The notes: generated from the sequence alone by a model not told the origin. Shown: positions 40,992 through 49,710, counted from the first letter of the stretch. The stretch is DNA of 64,000 nucleotides from Flavobacterium sp. DG2-3 (GCF_030730925.1 NZ_JAVAMB010000003.1:186001-250000), one strand, 5' to 3'. Numbers and translations are program-made.

Positions 40992-43748
40992 CTATTCCTC
41001 CGTATCTTTTGTTTCTTCCAAATCTTCCGTTTTTCTTCCCACTTTAACTTTAGGATTATCCTGAGTTCCTGTAACAGTTAATGGAATTCCGAAAATACCG
41101 AAAGGAGGTAATCCGAGACGCATTTTTAAGTTTAATTTTCCATCTAGACTTGATGTTCCCTCGATTCTTGGTCTGAAGCCTGCAAACTTAAATTTAAAGC
41201 GTTCTACCGTTACGATATTGTTTTTAACGGTGGTTTTAATGTCTACTTTTGAAAGATCCGGATTTTTCATCGACTCCGAATTCGTCTGTTTGCTTACCGC
41301 ATTAAACATTTTTAAACCACGAACTTTTACATCTTTTACAGAAAGTGTTCCGCCACCCGCAAGTGAAGGATAAACAGGATCCATATTTTTATTTAAACGG
41401 CCTTTTAATTGATAGTCTAAAGAAACGATTCCTTGGGCTTTTTCTGCTGCACTAGCCATTTTTCTGAAAACTTCGATTTCATTATACGCTTTTTTGATAT
41501 CAAAATCGGTGGCTTTTATAGCGTAATCAAAGTTGGCTTTTTGTGGCGTTACGGCTTGATAATTGGCATTCATAGACACTTGACATCCAATTAAATTGAA
41601 ACCCGTATTCTGCATCGTTAATTTACCATTTTTCATTGTTAAATGCCCAGTTGCATTTTGAAGGTTTAATTTATCAAAATTTACTTTTTGAGCATTTGCA
41701 ATTAATTGTAAATTTAGATTGCTTGGAATAATAATTACTCCAGTTTGTGCATTTTCAGATTGTTTTGTTTCTGTAGCAGAAGTCTTTTTTACAGATGCAT
41801 TTGGGTCAACCTTTGACATGAATTCGTCAACATTGATATAACGCGAAGTCACTTTAAAAGAACCTTTCAAAACGCCTGTATTGGTGCTCACATAATTAAA
41901 AACATTCTGTAAATAACCATTCATTTTAAAATCTGACTGACCGTAAGCTGCCAAGAAGTTATTGAATGACATTTTATCTTGGTTGATTTTGAATATTCCT
42001 TCTTTGATAATGAATTTCTTTGGAAGATATTCAGAAGCAATTCCGATGTTTCTTAGTTCAAGCGTTCCTTTATTGTTTAATTTGCTGTAATTTCCTTTTT
42101 CAGCATCGCTTTGTTGTCCTTTCAAAGATAAATCGGCTTTTACAAAACCGTCCAAATCAAGACCTTTTTGAGAGAAGACTTTATAAATTCTGCTCACATC
42201 CAATTCACCTTTGGCTTTTACATCATAATTCAAATCGTCAAAATTGCTTAAATCGGCTTGAACAAATACCGGTTTTCCTTCAAAAGTAAATTGCGTCGGA
42301 TGTAAGTTTACTTTCAAATCTTCGAAAGTTCCTTTTTGGTTCTCAATTTTCGATTTAATCGTAATGTTTGTAATTGGATTTGGGTAATAAGGTGTTTTTA
42401 AATAACCGTTATCCAAATTAATAGTTCCATTTGTCACAGGAAAACGTTTGCTCTTTTGATCAAATACTCCGTTTGCTTTTACATTACCAACTAGATTTCC
42501 TTTCAATTCAATATCAGGAATTCCGAGCGCTTTAGTTAGTTTTTCAAGATCGATTTTGGCTTTAAAATCCGCATTGATATCGGGTGTATTGATTCCTTTA
42601 ACCAAAAACTTAGATTTTAAATAATCCTGATTAATGTTTAAAGACAGATTTTTAGCATTAACAATAACTAAATCCGGGTTTAAAGACGGAACTGTAGTTT
42701 TTATGTCTAAATTTAAGTTAGAAACAGGAAATGCGCTTTTGTTATAATTGACAAACCCATCATTTATTTTAACATCCAGATCCAAATCTGGAGCAATGTT
42801 TTCTGAAGTAATATATTTTCCTTTTAAAGTCAGCAGAAGGCTAGTATTTCCCTGCAATTCTGTTTTAGAAAGCCAAGTAATATATTTTGGAGGAAAAGCG
42901 GTAAATACATCGTAAAGTTTGCTGTTGTCAGATTTAATAACAAAATCCATATTGTAGCCATCTTTTAAAATGTCAAATTTTCCTTTGAAATCTACTAAAA
43001 GCTGATTGATTTTTAGGTTGTTTTGCTGGAAAAAGAAAGAAAGCGAGTTGATGTTGACTTTTGTAATTAAATCGGCATCAATCTTTTTGTTCATTAAATA
43101 AGGTTCGTCTTCATAAACGATATTTAATTTTTCTATTTTGGCTTTAGAATACAAGTCAAAAACAGCTTTGTTTAAATCTCCTTTTCCTAAATAATTAAAT
43201 CCGTACGCGTCAAAATGAACTTTTGTAGATTTGTCATCGTAAATAATTTTACTATTCAAAATCTCAATTCGCTCCAGTTTTAGAGCAGTGTCAGAACTGT
43301 CTTTAGCTTTAGAAGCTTGTTCCTGAGATTTATAGATGTTATAATTGGCTTCGCCATTCGGATTCACTTTTACATTTATAAAAGAATCTGATAAATAAAT
43401 CTGATCGATTTTTACCGACTTGCTAAAAATAAGACTCGCCACATTTATCCCAAAAGAAACCTCTTTTGCAGTAATGAATTTTTCGTTTGTGTATGGAGCC
43501 GATCCATTGAGACTTAAGTCATCTAAAGTTAAAGTCAGAGAAGGAAAATGGCGGAAAAACGAAACCGAAACATCAGAGTAGTTCAATTCTGCGCTTAATC
43601 TTTCGTTGGCTGTTTTCTTTATTTGGTCTTTAATCTGATCCTCAAAAACGATAGGCGTTAAAAATAATAATCCTAAAATAACCGCGAAAGTTATTCCGAA
43701 ATACTTCGCAATTTTAAAAACGATTGATCTGGATTTACTCTTCTGCAT
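40992..43748 (-). CDS. AsmA-family envelope protein
   Basis: A 918-residue protein anchored by one N-terminal membrane helix (about residues 14-33), with a large periplasmic part. The N-terminal region (NERLSAELNYSDVSVSFFRHFPSLTLTLDDLSL) is the AsmA signature. The middle is a long run of beta-strands, and the C-terminal region (LKMRLGLPPFGIFGIPLTVTGTQDNPKVKVG) has the AsmA_2/DUF3971-like end. Family members span the periplasm and are thought to move phospholipids to the outer membrane. The tail is acidic (EDLEETKDTEE). It sits downstream of miaE (50-bp gap) on the same strand. Confidence 0.88.
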   Translation of the reverse strand: MQKSKSRSIVFKIAKYFGITFAVILGLLFLTPIVFEDQIKDQIKKTANERLSAELNYSDVSVSFFRHFPSLTLTLDDLSLNGSAPYTNEKFITAKEVSFGINVASLIFSKSVKIDQIYLSDSFINVKVNPNGEANYNIYKSQEQASKAKDSSDTALKLERIEILNSKIIYDDKSTKVHFDAYGFNYLGKGDLNKAVFDLYSKAKIEKLNIVYEDEPYLMNKKIDADLITKVNINSLSFFFQQNNLKINQLLVDFKGKFDILKDGYNMDFVIKSDNSKLYDVFTAFPPKYITWLSKTELQGNTSLLLTLKGKYITSENIAPDLDLDVKINDGFVNYNKSAFPVSNLNLDIKTTVPSLNPDLVIVNAKNLSLNINQDYLKSKFLVKGINTPDINADFKAKIDLEKLTKALGIPDIELKGNLVGNVKANGVFDQKSKRFPVTNGTINLDNGYLKTPYYPNPITNITIKSKIENQKGTFEDLKVNLHPTQFTFEGKPVFVQADLSNFDDLNYDVKAKGELDVSRIYKVFSQKGLDLDGFVKADLSLKGQQSDAEKGNYSKLNNKGTLELRNIGIASEYLPKKFIIKEGIFKINQDKMSFNNFLAAYGQSDFKMNGYLQNVFNYVSTNTGVLKGSFKVTSRYINVDEFMSKVDPNASVKKTSATETKQSENAQTGVIIIPSNLNLQLIANAQKVNFDKLNLQNATGHLTMKNGKLTMQNTGFNLIGCQVSMNANYQAVTPQKANFDYAIKATDFDIKKAYNEIEVFRKMASAAEKAQGIVSLDYQLKGRLNKNMDPVYPSLAGGGTLSVKDVKVRGLKMFNAVSKQTNSESMKNPDLSKVDIKTTVKNNIVTVERFKFKFAGFRPRIEGTSSLDGKLNLKMRLGLPPFGIFGIPLTVTGTQDNPKVKVGRKTEDLEETKDTEE

Positions 43749-43798
43749 AGCGAATTGTGGTATTTAAATGTAAAATAAAGTCAAAAAAAGAGCTCAAA

Positions 43799-44380
43799 TT
43801 ATCCATGAACAGTTTCATTTTTACCATAATTGGTAATAATAGAACCTTCATATTCGATCCATTCCTTCCAGCGTTTGTCGATGTCAATGTTGTCTTGGTA
43901 TTTTCTGGCAAATCCTAAAAAAGTGGTATAATGACCGGCTTCAGAAATCATTAAATCACGATAGAATTTGGCTAATTCTTCATCTTTAATATTTTCAGAA
44001 AGCACTTTAAAACGCTCACAGCTTCGAGCTTCGATCATGGCAGAAAACAATAATCTATCGCAAAGCGCGTCTCTGCGGCTTCCGTCTTTTTTCATGAATT
44101 TAAAAAGTTCATTTACATAATGATCTTTTCTTTCGCGTCCTAGAGTAAGTCCGCGCTGTTTGATTATGTTGTGAACCATCTGAAAATGTTCCAGTTCTTC
44201 TCTGGCAATTTCCAGCATTTCAGTTACTAATTCCTCTATTTCAGAATTATACGTCACGATGCTAATGGCGTTTGAAGCTGCTTTTTGTTCGCACCATGCG
44301 TGATCAGTTAAAATTTCCTCGATATTCGACTCGACGATATTTACCCAGCGAGGGTCTGTAGCTAATTTTAATCCCAACAT
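43799..44380 (-). CDS. miaE: tRNA-(ms2io6A)-hydroxylase-type di-iron protein
   Basis: A 193-residue four-helix ferritin-like protein with E/H iron ligands in two carboxylate-bridge motifs: EREELEHF-type (AREELEHFQMVH) and EARSCERF followed by SEAGHYTTF. These are the ExxH pairs of MiaE, which hydroxylates the isopentenyl group of ms2i6A37 in tRNA. A TAATTTTG element is directly upstream. Other ferritin-like families are less likely given length and motifs. Confidence 0.9.
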   Translation of the reverse strand: MLGLKLATDPRWVNIVESNIEEILTDHAWCEQKAASNAISIVTYNSEIEELVTEMLEIAREELEHFQMVHNIIKQRGLTLGRERKDHYVNELFKFMKKDGSRRDALCDRLLFSAMIEARSCERFKVLSENIKDEELAKFYRDLMISEAGHYTTFLGFARKYQDNIDIDKRWKEWIEYEGSIITNYGKNETVHG

Positions 44381-44402
44381 AATTTCTAAGAATTTAGTTT
44401 TG

Positions 44403-44410
44403 CAAAATTA
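44403..44410 (-). promoter_or_regulatory. miaE promoter -7 element
   Basis: The minus strand reads TAATTTTG followed by C, 22 bp before the miaE ATG. Confidence 0.55.
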
Positions 44411-44478
44411 GTGTTTTTTTACAACCGAAAGTCAGGAAAAATGGTGCAAAAACGTTCAAAAATGTATTATTTTGTAAA

Positions 44479-45738
44479 ATGAAACCAATTAAAATGGAAC
44501 AGTCCAAAAAACTTTTAATTATTGGCTTTGTCTGGCCAGAGCCAAAGTCTTCTGCAGCAGGCGGTAGAATGATGCAATTGATTTCGATTTTCGCAGCAAA
44601 CGGATTCGAAATTACTTTTGCCAGCGCCGCGCAGGACAGTGATTTTATGGTGGATTTGTCTGAATTTGGAGTTTCGAAAAAAAATATCGAACTCAATTCT
44701 TCTTCTTTTGATGATTTTGTTTCAGAATTGAATCCAGATGTTGTCTTGTTTGATCGTTTCATGATTGAAGAACAATTTGGATGGCGTGTGATTGAAAAAT
44801 GCCCAAGAGCAATCCGAATTTTAGATACCGAAGATTTGCATTGTTTAAGAACCGCAAGGCAAAAAGCTTTCAAAGAAAATAGAACTTTTGAATTGGTTGA
44901 TTTGCTTTCTGAAGAAGTGGCAAAACGAGAAATCGCTAGTATTTTAAGATGTGATTTGTCTCTGATTATTTCTGATTTTGAAATGAATATTTTAAAAGAT
45001 GTTTTCAAAATTAACGAAGACTTACTTTTCTATCTTCCGTTTTTGACTGATGAAATGAAGGAAGAAAACCTTCTGCAGCTACCTTCTTTTGAAAATCGCA
45101 AGAATTTTGTTTTCATTGGAAATTTTCTTCATGAACCGAATTGGAATACGGTTCAATATTTAAAAGAAGCGATTTGGCCTTTCATAAAAAAAGATTTTCC
45201 TGAAGCCATTTTGGAAGTTTACGGAGCTTATCCTTCGCAAAAAGTACTGCAATTGCATCAGCCTAAAAATGGTTTTTATATCATGGGAAGGGCAGAAAAT
45301 GCCAATGAAATTGTGAAAAAATCTAGAATTGTTTTGGCGCCAATTCGTTTTGGAGCGGGTTTAAAAGGCAAATTATTAGAAGCTATGCAATGCGGAACGC
45401 CGAGTATGACAACTTCTATTGGTTCTGAAGCGATGCATGCCGAGTTGCCTTGGAATGGTTTTATTGAAGATAATCCAGCGGAATTTGCTAGAAAAGCGAT
45501 TCAGCTTTATCAAGATGAAAATCTTTGGAAACAATCTCAAAAAAATGGAATCGAAATCATTAATAAATGTTATCAAAAAAGCGATTATTCAGAGCAGCTG
45601 CTTTCATTGGTACATTCACTTTTAACAGATTCAGAAAACCATCGTCTTCATAACTTTATGGGCAATTTGTTGCAGCATCATGCCTACAAAAGCACCATGT
45701 ACATGTCTAAATGGATTGAAGCTAAGAATAAAAATTAA
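44479..45738 (+). CDS. Glycosyltransferase (GT4-like)
   Basis: The 419-residue product has a GT-B fold. The N-terminal half begins with a strand and KSSAAGGRMMQLI (acceptor-side loop). The C-terminal half has NFVFIGNFLHEPNWNTVQYL, ILEVYGAYPS and the donor-site motif APIRFGAGLKGKLLEAM, then CGTPSMTTSIGSEAM, typical of family 4. An internal Met at 44494 (MEQSKK) is the better start if the first five residues are extra. It probably adds a sugar to a surface polysaccharide or lipid. It converges with an AraC gene so tightly that both stop codons share TTAA (45735-45738). Confidence 0.82.
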   Translation: MKPIKMEQSKKLLIIGFVWPEPKSSAAGGRMMQLISIFAANGFEITFASAAQDSDFMVDLSEFGVSKKNIELNSSSFDDFVSELNPDVVLFDRFMIEEQFGWRVIEKCPRAIRILDTEDLHCLRTARQKAFKENRTFELVDLLSEEVAKREIASILRCDLSLIISDFEMNILKDVFKINEDLLFYLPFLTDEMKEENLLQLPSFENRKNFVFIGNFLHEPNWNTVQYLKEAIWPFIKKDFPEAILEVYGAYPSQKVLQLHQPKNGFYIMGRAENANEIVKKSRIVLAPIRFGAGLKGKLLEAMQCGTPSMTTSIGSEAMHAELPWNGFIEDNPAEFARKAIQLYQDENLWKQSQKNGIEIINKCYQKSDYSEQLLSLVHSLLTDSENHRLHNFMGNLLQHHAYKSTMYMSKWIEAKNKN

Positions 45739-46613
45739 GCGTCCATTTTTCCAAAACCAACCGTTTCGCGATAGATTTGCGGAGAAACATCGGCATTTGT
45801 TTTAAAGAAACGGCTAAAATAATGCTCGTCATCATAACCCAATTCGTAAGCAATTTCTTTTACGGTTTTATTGGTCAGATACAATTCTCTTTTGGCTTCA
45901 ATAATAATTCTTTCCGAAATTAAATCGGTAAGCGTTTTGTTGAAATAATTCTTGGCTAATTTCGCTAGCGCTTTTGGAGAAATATTTAATAAATCGGCAT
46001 AATTTGCGGCAGAATGTTTGGTTTTGAAATTCAGTTCAATAGCATCTTTCAAGTTTTGAAGAATAACCGGTTCTTTAGAATCTGGAACCGATTTCATTTC
46101 TTCCAATTGTTCCGTTTTTAAACGAGAAGCTGTAATTAAAAAAATCTTTAAATATGAAATAAGCAATTCATATTGCGCCAATTCTGCATTTTGAATCTCT
46201 GCTTTCATTTGGTCGATAACCATATTAAAAGTTAGTGCTGTTTGTTCTGTAACCTTCACGTATGGAGGCTGATAAATATTGTTGAATAAAACGCCGTTGC
46301 ACGAAACTTCTTTTTGATGCATGTGGATGCAATAAAAATCAGAATGAAAATGAATCGCAATCCCTTCAATTGGCTCGCTTACGCAAAGCATAAAAGGCTG
46401 ATAGGGCGAAAAGGCGAGAAGTGAGTTTTCTTCAAAATGATGTTCTGCAAAATCGGCTTTTACTTTGCCTTTTCCTTTCGTAACCCAAATTAGAGAATAA
46501 TAATTATTTCGCTGTAAATAATCAAAATGGCTGTTGTCGTCAAAAGGAAGAATCTTGAAAGCCAAATTCCCATTTTGCGGATTTATTAAAGTGAAAACAT
46601 TCTGTGAACTCAT
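45735..46613 (-). CDS. AraC-family transcriptional regulator
   Basis: Taking the Met at 46613 (MSSQNVFTLINPQNG) gives 292 residues; an upstream in-frame ATG at 46661 would add a 16-residue tail that overlaps an inverted repeat. An N-terminal cupin-like sensing domain (about 15-130) is followed by the C-terminal double helix-turn-helix (AANYADLLNISPKALAKLAKNY and VKEIAYELGYDDEHYFSRFF). It lies 89 bp downstream of a CxxC carboxymuconolactone-decarboxylase-like gene on the same strand and may respond to the same stress. The ligand is unknown. Confidence 0.85.
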   Translation of the reverse strand: MSSQNVFTLINPQNGNLAFKILPFDDNSHFDYLQRNNYYSLIWVTKGKGKVKADFAEHHFEENSLLAFSPYQPFMLCVSEPIEGIAIHFHSDFYCIHMHQKEVSCNGVLFNNIYQPPYVKVTEQTALTFNMVIDQMKAEIQNAELAQYELLISYLKIFLITASRLKTEQLEEMKSVPDSKEPVILQNLKDAIELNFKTKHSAANYADLLNISPKALAKLAKNYFNKTLTDLISERIIIEAKRELYLTNKTVKEIAYELGYDDEHYFSRFFKTNADVSPQIYRETVGFGKMDA

Positions 46614-46637
46614 AATCAATTCATTTTTGGAAATATA

Positions 46638-46670
46638 AAGATAGCTATGAAATAAACTCACAGCTATCTT
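46638..46670. other. Inverted repeat between the CMD gene and araC-type gene
   Basis: AAGATAGCT (46638-46646) and AGCTATCTT (46662-46670) form a 9-bp stem. It could be a weak terminator of the CMD gene or an operator for the regulator. Confidence 0.45.
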
Positions 46671-46702
46671 TATACATTGTTTTTTGTTATTGAAAGATTG
46701 GT

Positions 46703-47233
46703 TTATACTGTTGGAAAATCAATTTCAGTATTTGCAAGATTGTTGAAGTAGTTGGTTAAAACATTCAACGCTGTATGTGCCACCGTTTCGGCAATTTCAG
46801 CATCAGATACGCCTGCATTTTTTGCTTTGTTTACATCTTCGTCATTTACCAAACCATTTTTGCTGATTAAGGTTTTAGCCAATTGCAAAATTGCTTCTGT
46901 TTTAGCATCTGTAGAATTTCCTGTTCTTGCAGCGTGTAAAACTGCTGGATCAGCTTTTACCAATTTTTCACCGATAAAAGTGTGAGCTGCTAAACAGTAA
47001 TCACAAGAGTTGCTTTCTGAAACTGCCAAAGCAATTAATTCACCTGTTTTAGCGCTTAATTTTCCGTGGCTCAAAGCGCCGCTTAAACCTAAATAGCCTT
47101 CCAAAACTGCTGGAGAATTTCCCATTGTTCTCATCATGTTTGGAACAACGCCCAATTTTGCTTGTACAGCGTTGAATAAATCTTTAGTTTTTCCTGTTAC
47201 TTCTTCTGGGTTTAATGCTGTTAATCGTGTCAT
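46703..47233 (-). CDS. Carboxymuconolactone decarboxylase-family (AhpD-like) CxxC protein
   Basis: A 176-residue all-helical protein. The redox motif C77-DY-C80 with H84 (SNSCDYCLAAHTF), preceded by a Glu, matches AhpD-type peroxidatic disulfide proteins. The N-terminal segment (ALNPEEVTGKTKDLFNAVQAKLGVVPNM) is typical of this subgroup. It probably detoxifies peroxides or reactive electrophiles rather than decarboxylating carboxymuconolactone. An AraC regulator follows on the same strand. The Flavo-1-like element copy 2 lies about 120 bp upstream on the same strand. Confidence 0.88.
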   Translation of the reverse strand: MTRLTALNPEEVTGKTKDLFNAVQAKLGVVPNMMRTMGNSPAVLEGYLGLSGALSHGKLSAKTGELIALAVSESNSCDYCLAAHTFIGEKLVKADPAVLHAARTGNSTDAKTEAILQLAKTLISKNGLVNDEDVNKAKNAGVSDAEIAETVAHTALNVLTNYFNNLANTEIDFPTV

Positions 47234-47354
47234 TTTATTTAAATTTTAATTGTTATAATTTGTTGTTGTCTTTTGACATTACAAAGGTGCGACGATTACA
47301 GATTTTAGAACATGGAGGATTTACGCTATGTGATGGACAATTTTCCCTCGCTTT

Positions 47355-47523
47355 ATTTTCAGGAGCTAATCCAGCTTTCCGTTCCATCCCGATAGCTATC
47401 GGGACACTCAAAAGCCTGATTTTTCTAAACCATAAAACGAGCTTCCGTTGGTCGCTGTTTTCTGGCAAGAAAAATCAGGCTTTCGAGCTCCGGGCTTTCC
47501 ACTTCAATCTGGGCTAGGGGATT
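47355..47523 (-). ncRNA. Flavo-1-like structured element, copy 2 (enlarged apical stem)
   Basis: Read on the minus strand it has the same flanks as copy 1: CCCTAGCCCAGATTGAAG, TGGAAAGCC at one end, and GGAACGGAAAGCTGGATTA, GCTCCTGAAAA at the other. The middle differs: a 14-bp stem (47413-47426 with 47468-47481) and an 18-bp palindrome at 47387-47404. Conserved flanks with a replaced interior are typical of a structured element. Resemblance to Flavo-1 RNA is from memory. Confidence 0.55.
47387..47404. repeat. Perfect 18-bp palindrome TCCCGATAGCTATCGGGA, copy 2
   Basis: Identical to 24661-24678. It lies inside the Flavo-1-like element. Confidence 0.85.
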
Positions 47524-47586
47524 GGTTTTCATAAGAACTTATTTCGTTTGTTTTGTCATCTTTAGTCAAGTTTTTTTTCGTCTAGT

Positions 47587-47690
47587 TTGTCATCCCGAGG
47601 AACGAGGGATCTTCGCAAGTAGCTCTACAAAGATTGTCGATTCTGATTGTGGAGTTTCTCGCGGAGATCCCTCGTTCCTCGGGATGACAA
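47587..47690. repeat. REP-like hairpin pair, family C
   Basis: Arms 47587-47616 and 47661-47690 are 30 bp and match at 29 positions. Each arm is TGTCA, T, stem CCC-type (ATCCC/GGGAT) around loop GAGGAACGA, the loop shared with family A. Confidence 0.85.
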
Positions 47691-47698
47691 TATTGTGC

Positions 47699-47731
47699 AA
47701 AAAAAAAGGCTTTCCGCAATGGAAAGCCTTT
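47699..47731 (-). terminator. Terminator of the M1 aminopeptidase gene
   Basis: Stem AAAGGCTTTCC/GGAAAGCCTTT, loop GCAAT, with a long A-run on the left that is the U-run of the minus-strand transcript. Confidence 0.88.
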
Positions 47732-47751
47732 CGAAGTATATTTAAAAAATT

Positions 47752-49599
47752 TTATTTCAAAACCCCTTCAACAGCCTGAATAGTTGTAGCATGATAACCC
47801 GATTTTGCTTTTTCAAAAACCTGTTTCGCCCAAACTTTTCCTTCTGGAGTTTTAACCATTTCTTTGTAAAGCATCATCACAGAACCTGTTCTGCTGATTC
47901 CGATTAAGAATTGTTCGATTGCAGGATAAGGAGGTTTGTATTGGTGAATTAATGCCTGAACAAACCATTGGCGTTTGATAATGAAATTACCACCTTGTGT
48001 AAAGTTGAACTCTTTGTCAATCGCTTCCATTTCTTTTGCTGTAATATCAGCTGGCAAATGGTCTATAAAATGTTGTTTTTCTGCAGTTGTAGTGATTTTT
48101 TTGCTTAAACCTGCAACGCCAGTTTCTCTCCAGCTTTTTTGAATGGCATCAATAGCATCAAAATCGGCAGAACTTACAGGAAGTATGTTTGACGGAATTC
48201 CCGGTTTGTAAATCCAGTCTTCCAATTTGATTTTATCTGCTAAAGTTTTGTCGCCTTTGATCAAATTTTCATTCAAATATTTTACAAAATCTTCAGTTGT
48301 GATCGACTTGAATGCATGAGAATCAAAATAATTCTTAATAAACGGATCAAATTTCTCGCGTCCAACGGCATTTTCAATAACTCTTAAAAAAGCATAACCT
48401 TTCACATAAGGAATCTGGCTGATTCCATCATCAGGATTTCTATTCGTAAGGCTTACTTTTAATCTTGTATCTGGATTGGTTTCGCCATATTCTGCAACAT
48501 TATCTGTTAATTCTTTATTGGTGATAACGTTTTGCATTTCAAATTCTTTCTTGCCAAAAATAGCTTCTCCAATTCGATGTTCAACGTAAGTGGTAAAACC
48601 TTCGTTTAGCCAAATATCATCCCAAGTTGCATTGGTAACTAAGTTTCCGCTCCAGCTGTGGCCTAATTCGTGTGCCAATAAGCTTGTTAGCGAACGGTCT
48701 CCTGCAATTACACCAGGAGTTAAAAAAGTCAAGTTTGGATTTTCCATTCCGCCGTAAGGAAAGCTTGGAGGCAGGACTAAAACATCGTAACGTCCCCATC
48801 TGTATGGGCCGTATAATTTTTCAGCAGCATCGACCATTTTTCCAAGCTCGGCAAATTCGTAAGCTGATTTTTTTAGCATTGAAGGCTCTGCATAAACTCC
48901 AGTTCTCTTGTCAATTGCTTGAAACTTGATATCTCCAACGGCAATTGCCATTAAATAAGATGGGATTGCTTTGTCTTGTTTGAAAGTATAAACTCCAGTA
49001 TCGTTTTTCTTCTGCGGATTAACAGCACTCATAACGGCCAATAAATCTTTAGGAACTGTAACTTTTGCATTGTAAGTAAAACGAATTCCTGGTGAATCCT
49101 GACACGGAATCCAAGTTCTTGACCAAACGCTTTCTCCTTGAGAGAATAAAAAAGGTTTCTTTTTGTCTTCAGTTTGTTCAGGTTTTAGCCATTGTAAAGC
49201 TACAGCATCTTTAGTAGTGTTGTAGTAAATGTTTACTTTGGTTGTATTGGGTTCAATCGTAATATGAAGCGGTTTTCCGTGAAATTCGGTAGCTGCACCA
49301 AGTTCAAATTTCGTTTCTTTTTCTTCGTCTCCTAAAGTTACTTTAGTGATTTCTAAAGTGTTTTCGTCGAAGATAATTTCGTTTCCTTTGCTTTTGTTGT
49401 CAATCGTCCAAGATGCTTTTCCTGAAATTGTCTGTGTGTCAAAATCCACTTTGATGTCCAAATCAAGATGTTTTACAACAGCAAGTTCTGGTTTTGAATA
49501 GCTGTGTTCATCTACAACGGCTGTGGTTTTTTCTGTGTTTTCTTTTTTCTGGCAGGCAATTGCTGTCAGAAATAAAGTGACAAAAATTAGTTTCTTCAT
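47752..49599 (-). CDS. M1-family metallopeptidase (aminopeptidase) lipoprotein
   Basis: The 615-residue product has a lipobox (AIAC, Cys at residue 16). The aminopeptidase exopeptidase motif GGMENPNLTFL precedes the zinc motif HELGHSW (H310, E311, H314) and the third ligand in NEGFTTYVE. A C-terminal helical domain (leukotriene-A4-hydrolase C-like, about residues 480-610) places it with the LTA4H-type branch of M1. It trims N-terminal residues from peptides in the periplasm or at the outer membrane. It is monocistronic, with a terminator on each side. Confidence 0.92.
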   Translation of the reverse strand: MKKLIFVTLFLTAIACQKKENTEKTTAVVDEHSYSKPELAVVKHLDLDIKVDFDTQTISGKASWTIDNKSKGNEIIFDENTLEITKVTLGDEEKETKFELGAATEFHGKPLHITIEPNTTKVNIYYNTTKDAVALQWLKPEQTEDKKKPFLFSQGESVWSRTWIPCQDSPGIRFTYNAKVTVPKDLLAVMSAVNPQKKNDTGVYTFKQDKAIPSYLMAIAVGDIKFQAIDKRTGVYAEPSMLKKSAYEFAELGKMVDAAEKLYGPYRWGRYDVLVLPPSFPYGGMENPNLTFLTPGVIAGDRSLTSLLAHELGHSWSGNLVTNATWDDIWLNEGFTTYVEHRIGEAIFGKKEFEMQNVITNKELTDNVAEYGETNPDTRLKVSLTNRNPDDGISQIPYVKGYAFLRVIENAVGREKFDPFIKNYFDSHAFKSITTEDFVKYLNENLIKGDKTLADKIKLEDWIYKPGIPSNILPVSSADFDAIDAIQKSWRETGVAGLSKKITTTAEKQHFIDHLPADITAKEMEAIDKEFNFTQGGNFIIKRQWFVQALIHQYKPPYPAIEQFLIGISRTGSVMMLYKEMVKTPEGKVWAKQVFEKAKSGYHATTIQAVEGVLK

Positions 49600-49640
49600 T
49601 TTATGAGGTTTTGAATTTGAGGATGAAAATTAAACAAAAA

Positions 49641-49670
49641 ATCCCGTCCCGAAAAACTTCGGGACGGGAT
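49641..49670 (-). terminator. Terminator after pdhC (CCCGA/TCGGG hairpin)
   Basis: A 12-bp stem ATCCCGTCCCGA/TCGGGACGGGAT with loop AAAACT and an A-run on the left. It may end the pdhA-pdhC transcript. Confidence 0.75.
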
Positions 49671-49681
49671 TTAATTATAAC

Positions 49682-49704
49682 CTTCGACTTCGCTCAGGTT
49701 GACA
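49682..49704 (-). repeat. Single REP-like unit, family B, with its own stem variant
   Basis: The minus strand reads TGTCA-ACCT-GAGCGAAGTCGA-AGGT. The stem differs from the other units but remains fully paired. Confidence 0.75.
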
Positions 49705-49710
49705 AATAAA

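Larger units (their letters stand above)
47234..47751. other. Repeat-rich intergenic region between the CMD and aminopeptidase genes
   Basis: The 518 bp hold no credible gene. From left to right: the CMD leader, the Flavo-1-like element (47355-47523, minus) with an 18-bp TCCCGATAGC palindrome inside, a family C hairpin pair (47587-47690), and the aminopeptidase terminator (47699-47731). The open frames seen here cross these repeats. Confidence 0.75.

Noticed and set aside
44394..45008. 204-residue open frame antisense to the glycosyltransferase
   Set aside because: It is fully antisense to a well-supported gene. Its Ser/Lys/Phe-rich composition is that of a complementary-strand shadow, with no recognisable domain.
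47215..47779. Three short open frames in the CMD/aminopeptidase gap
   Set aside because: They overlap the structured element and family C hairpins and have no start signals.
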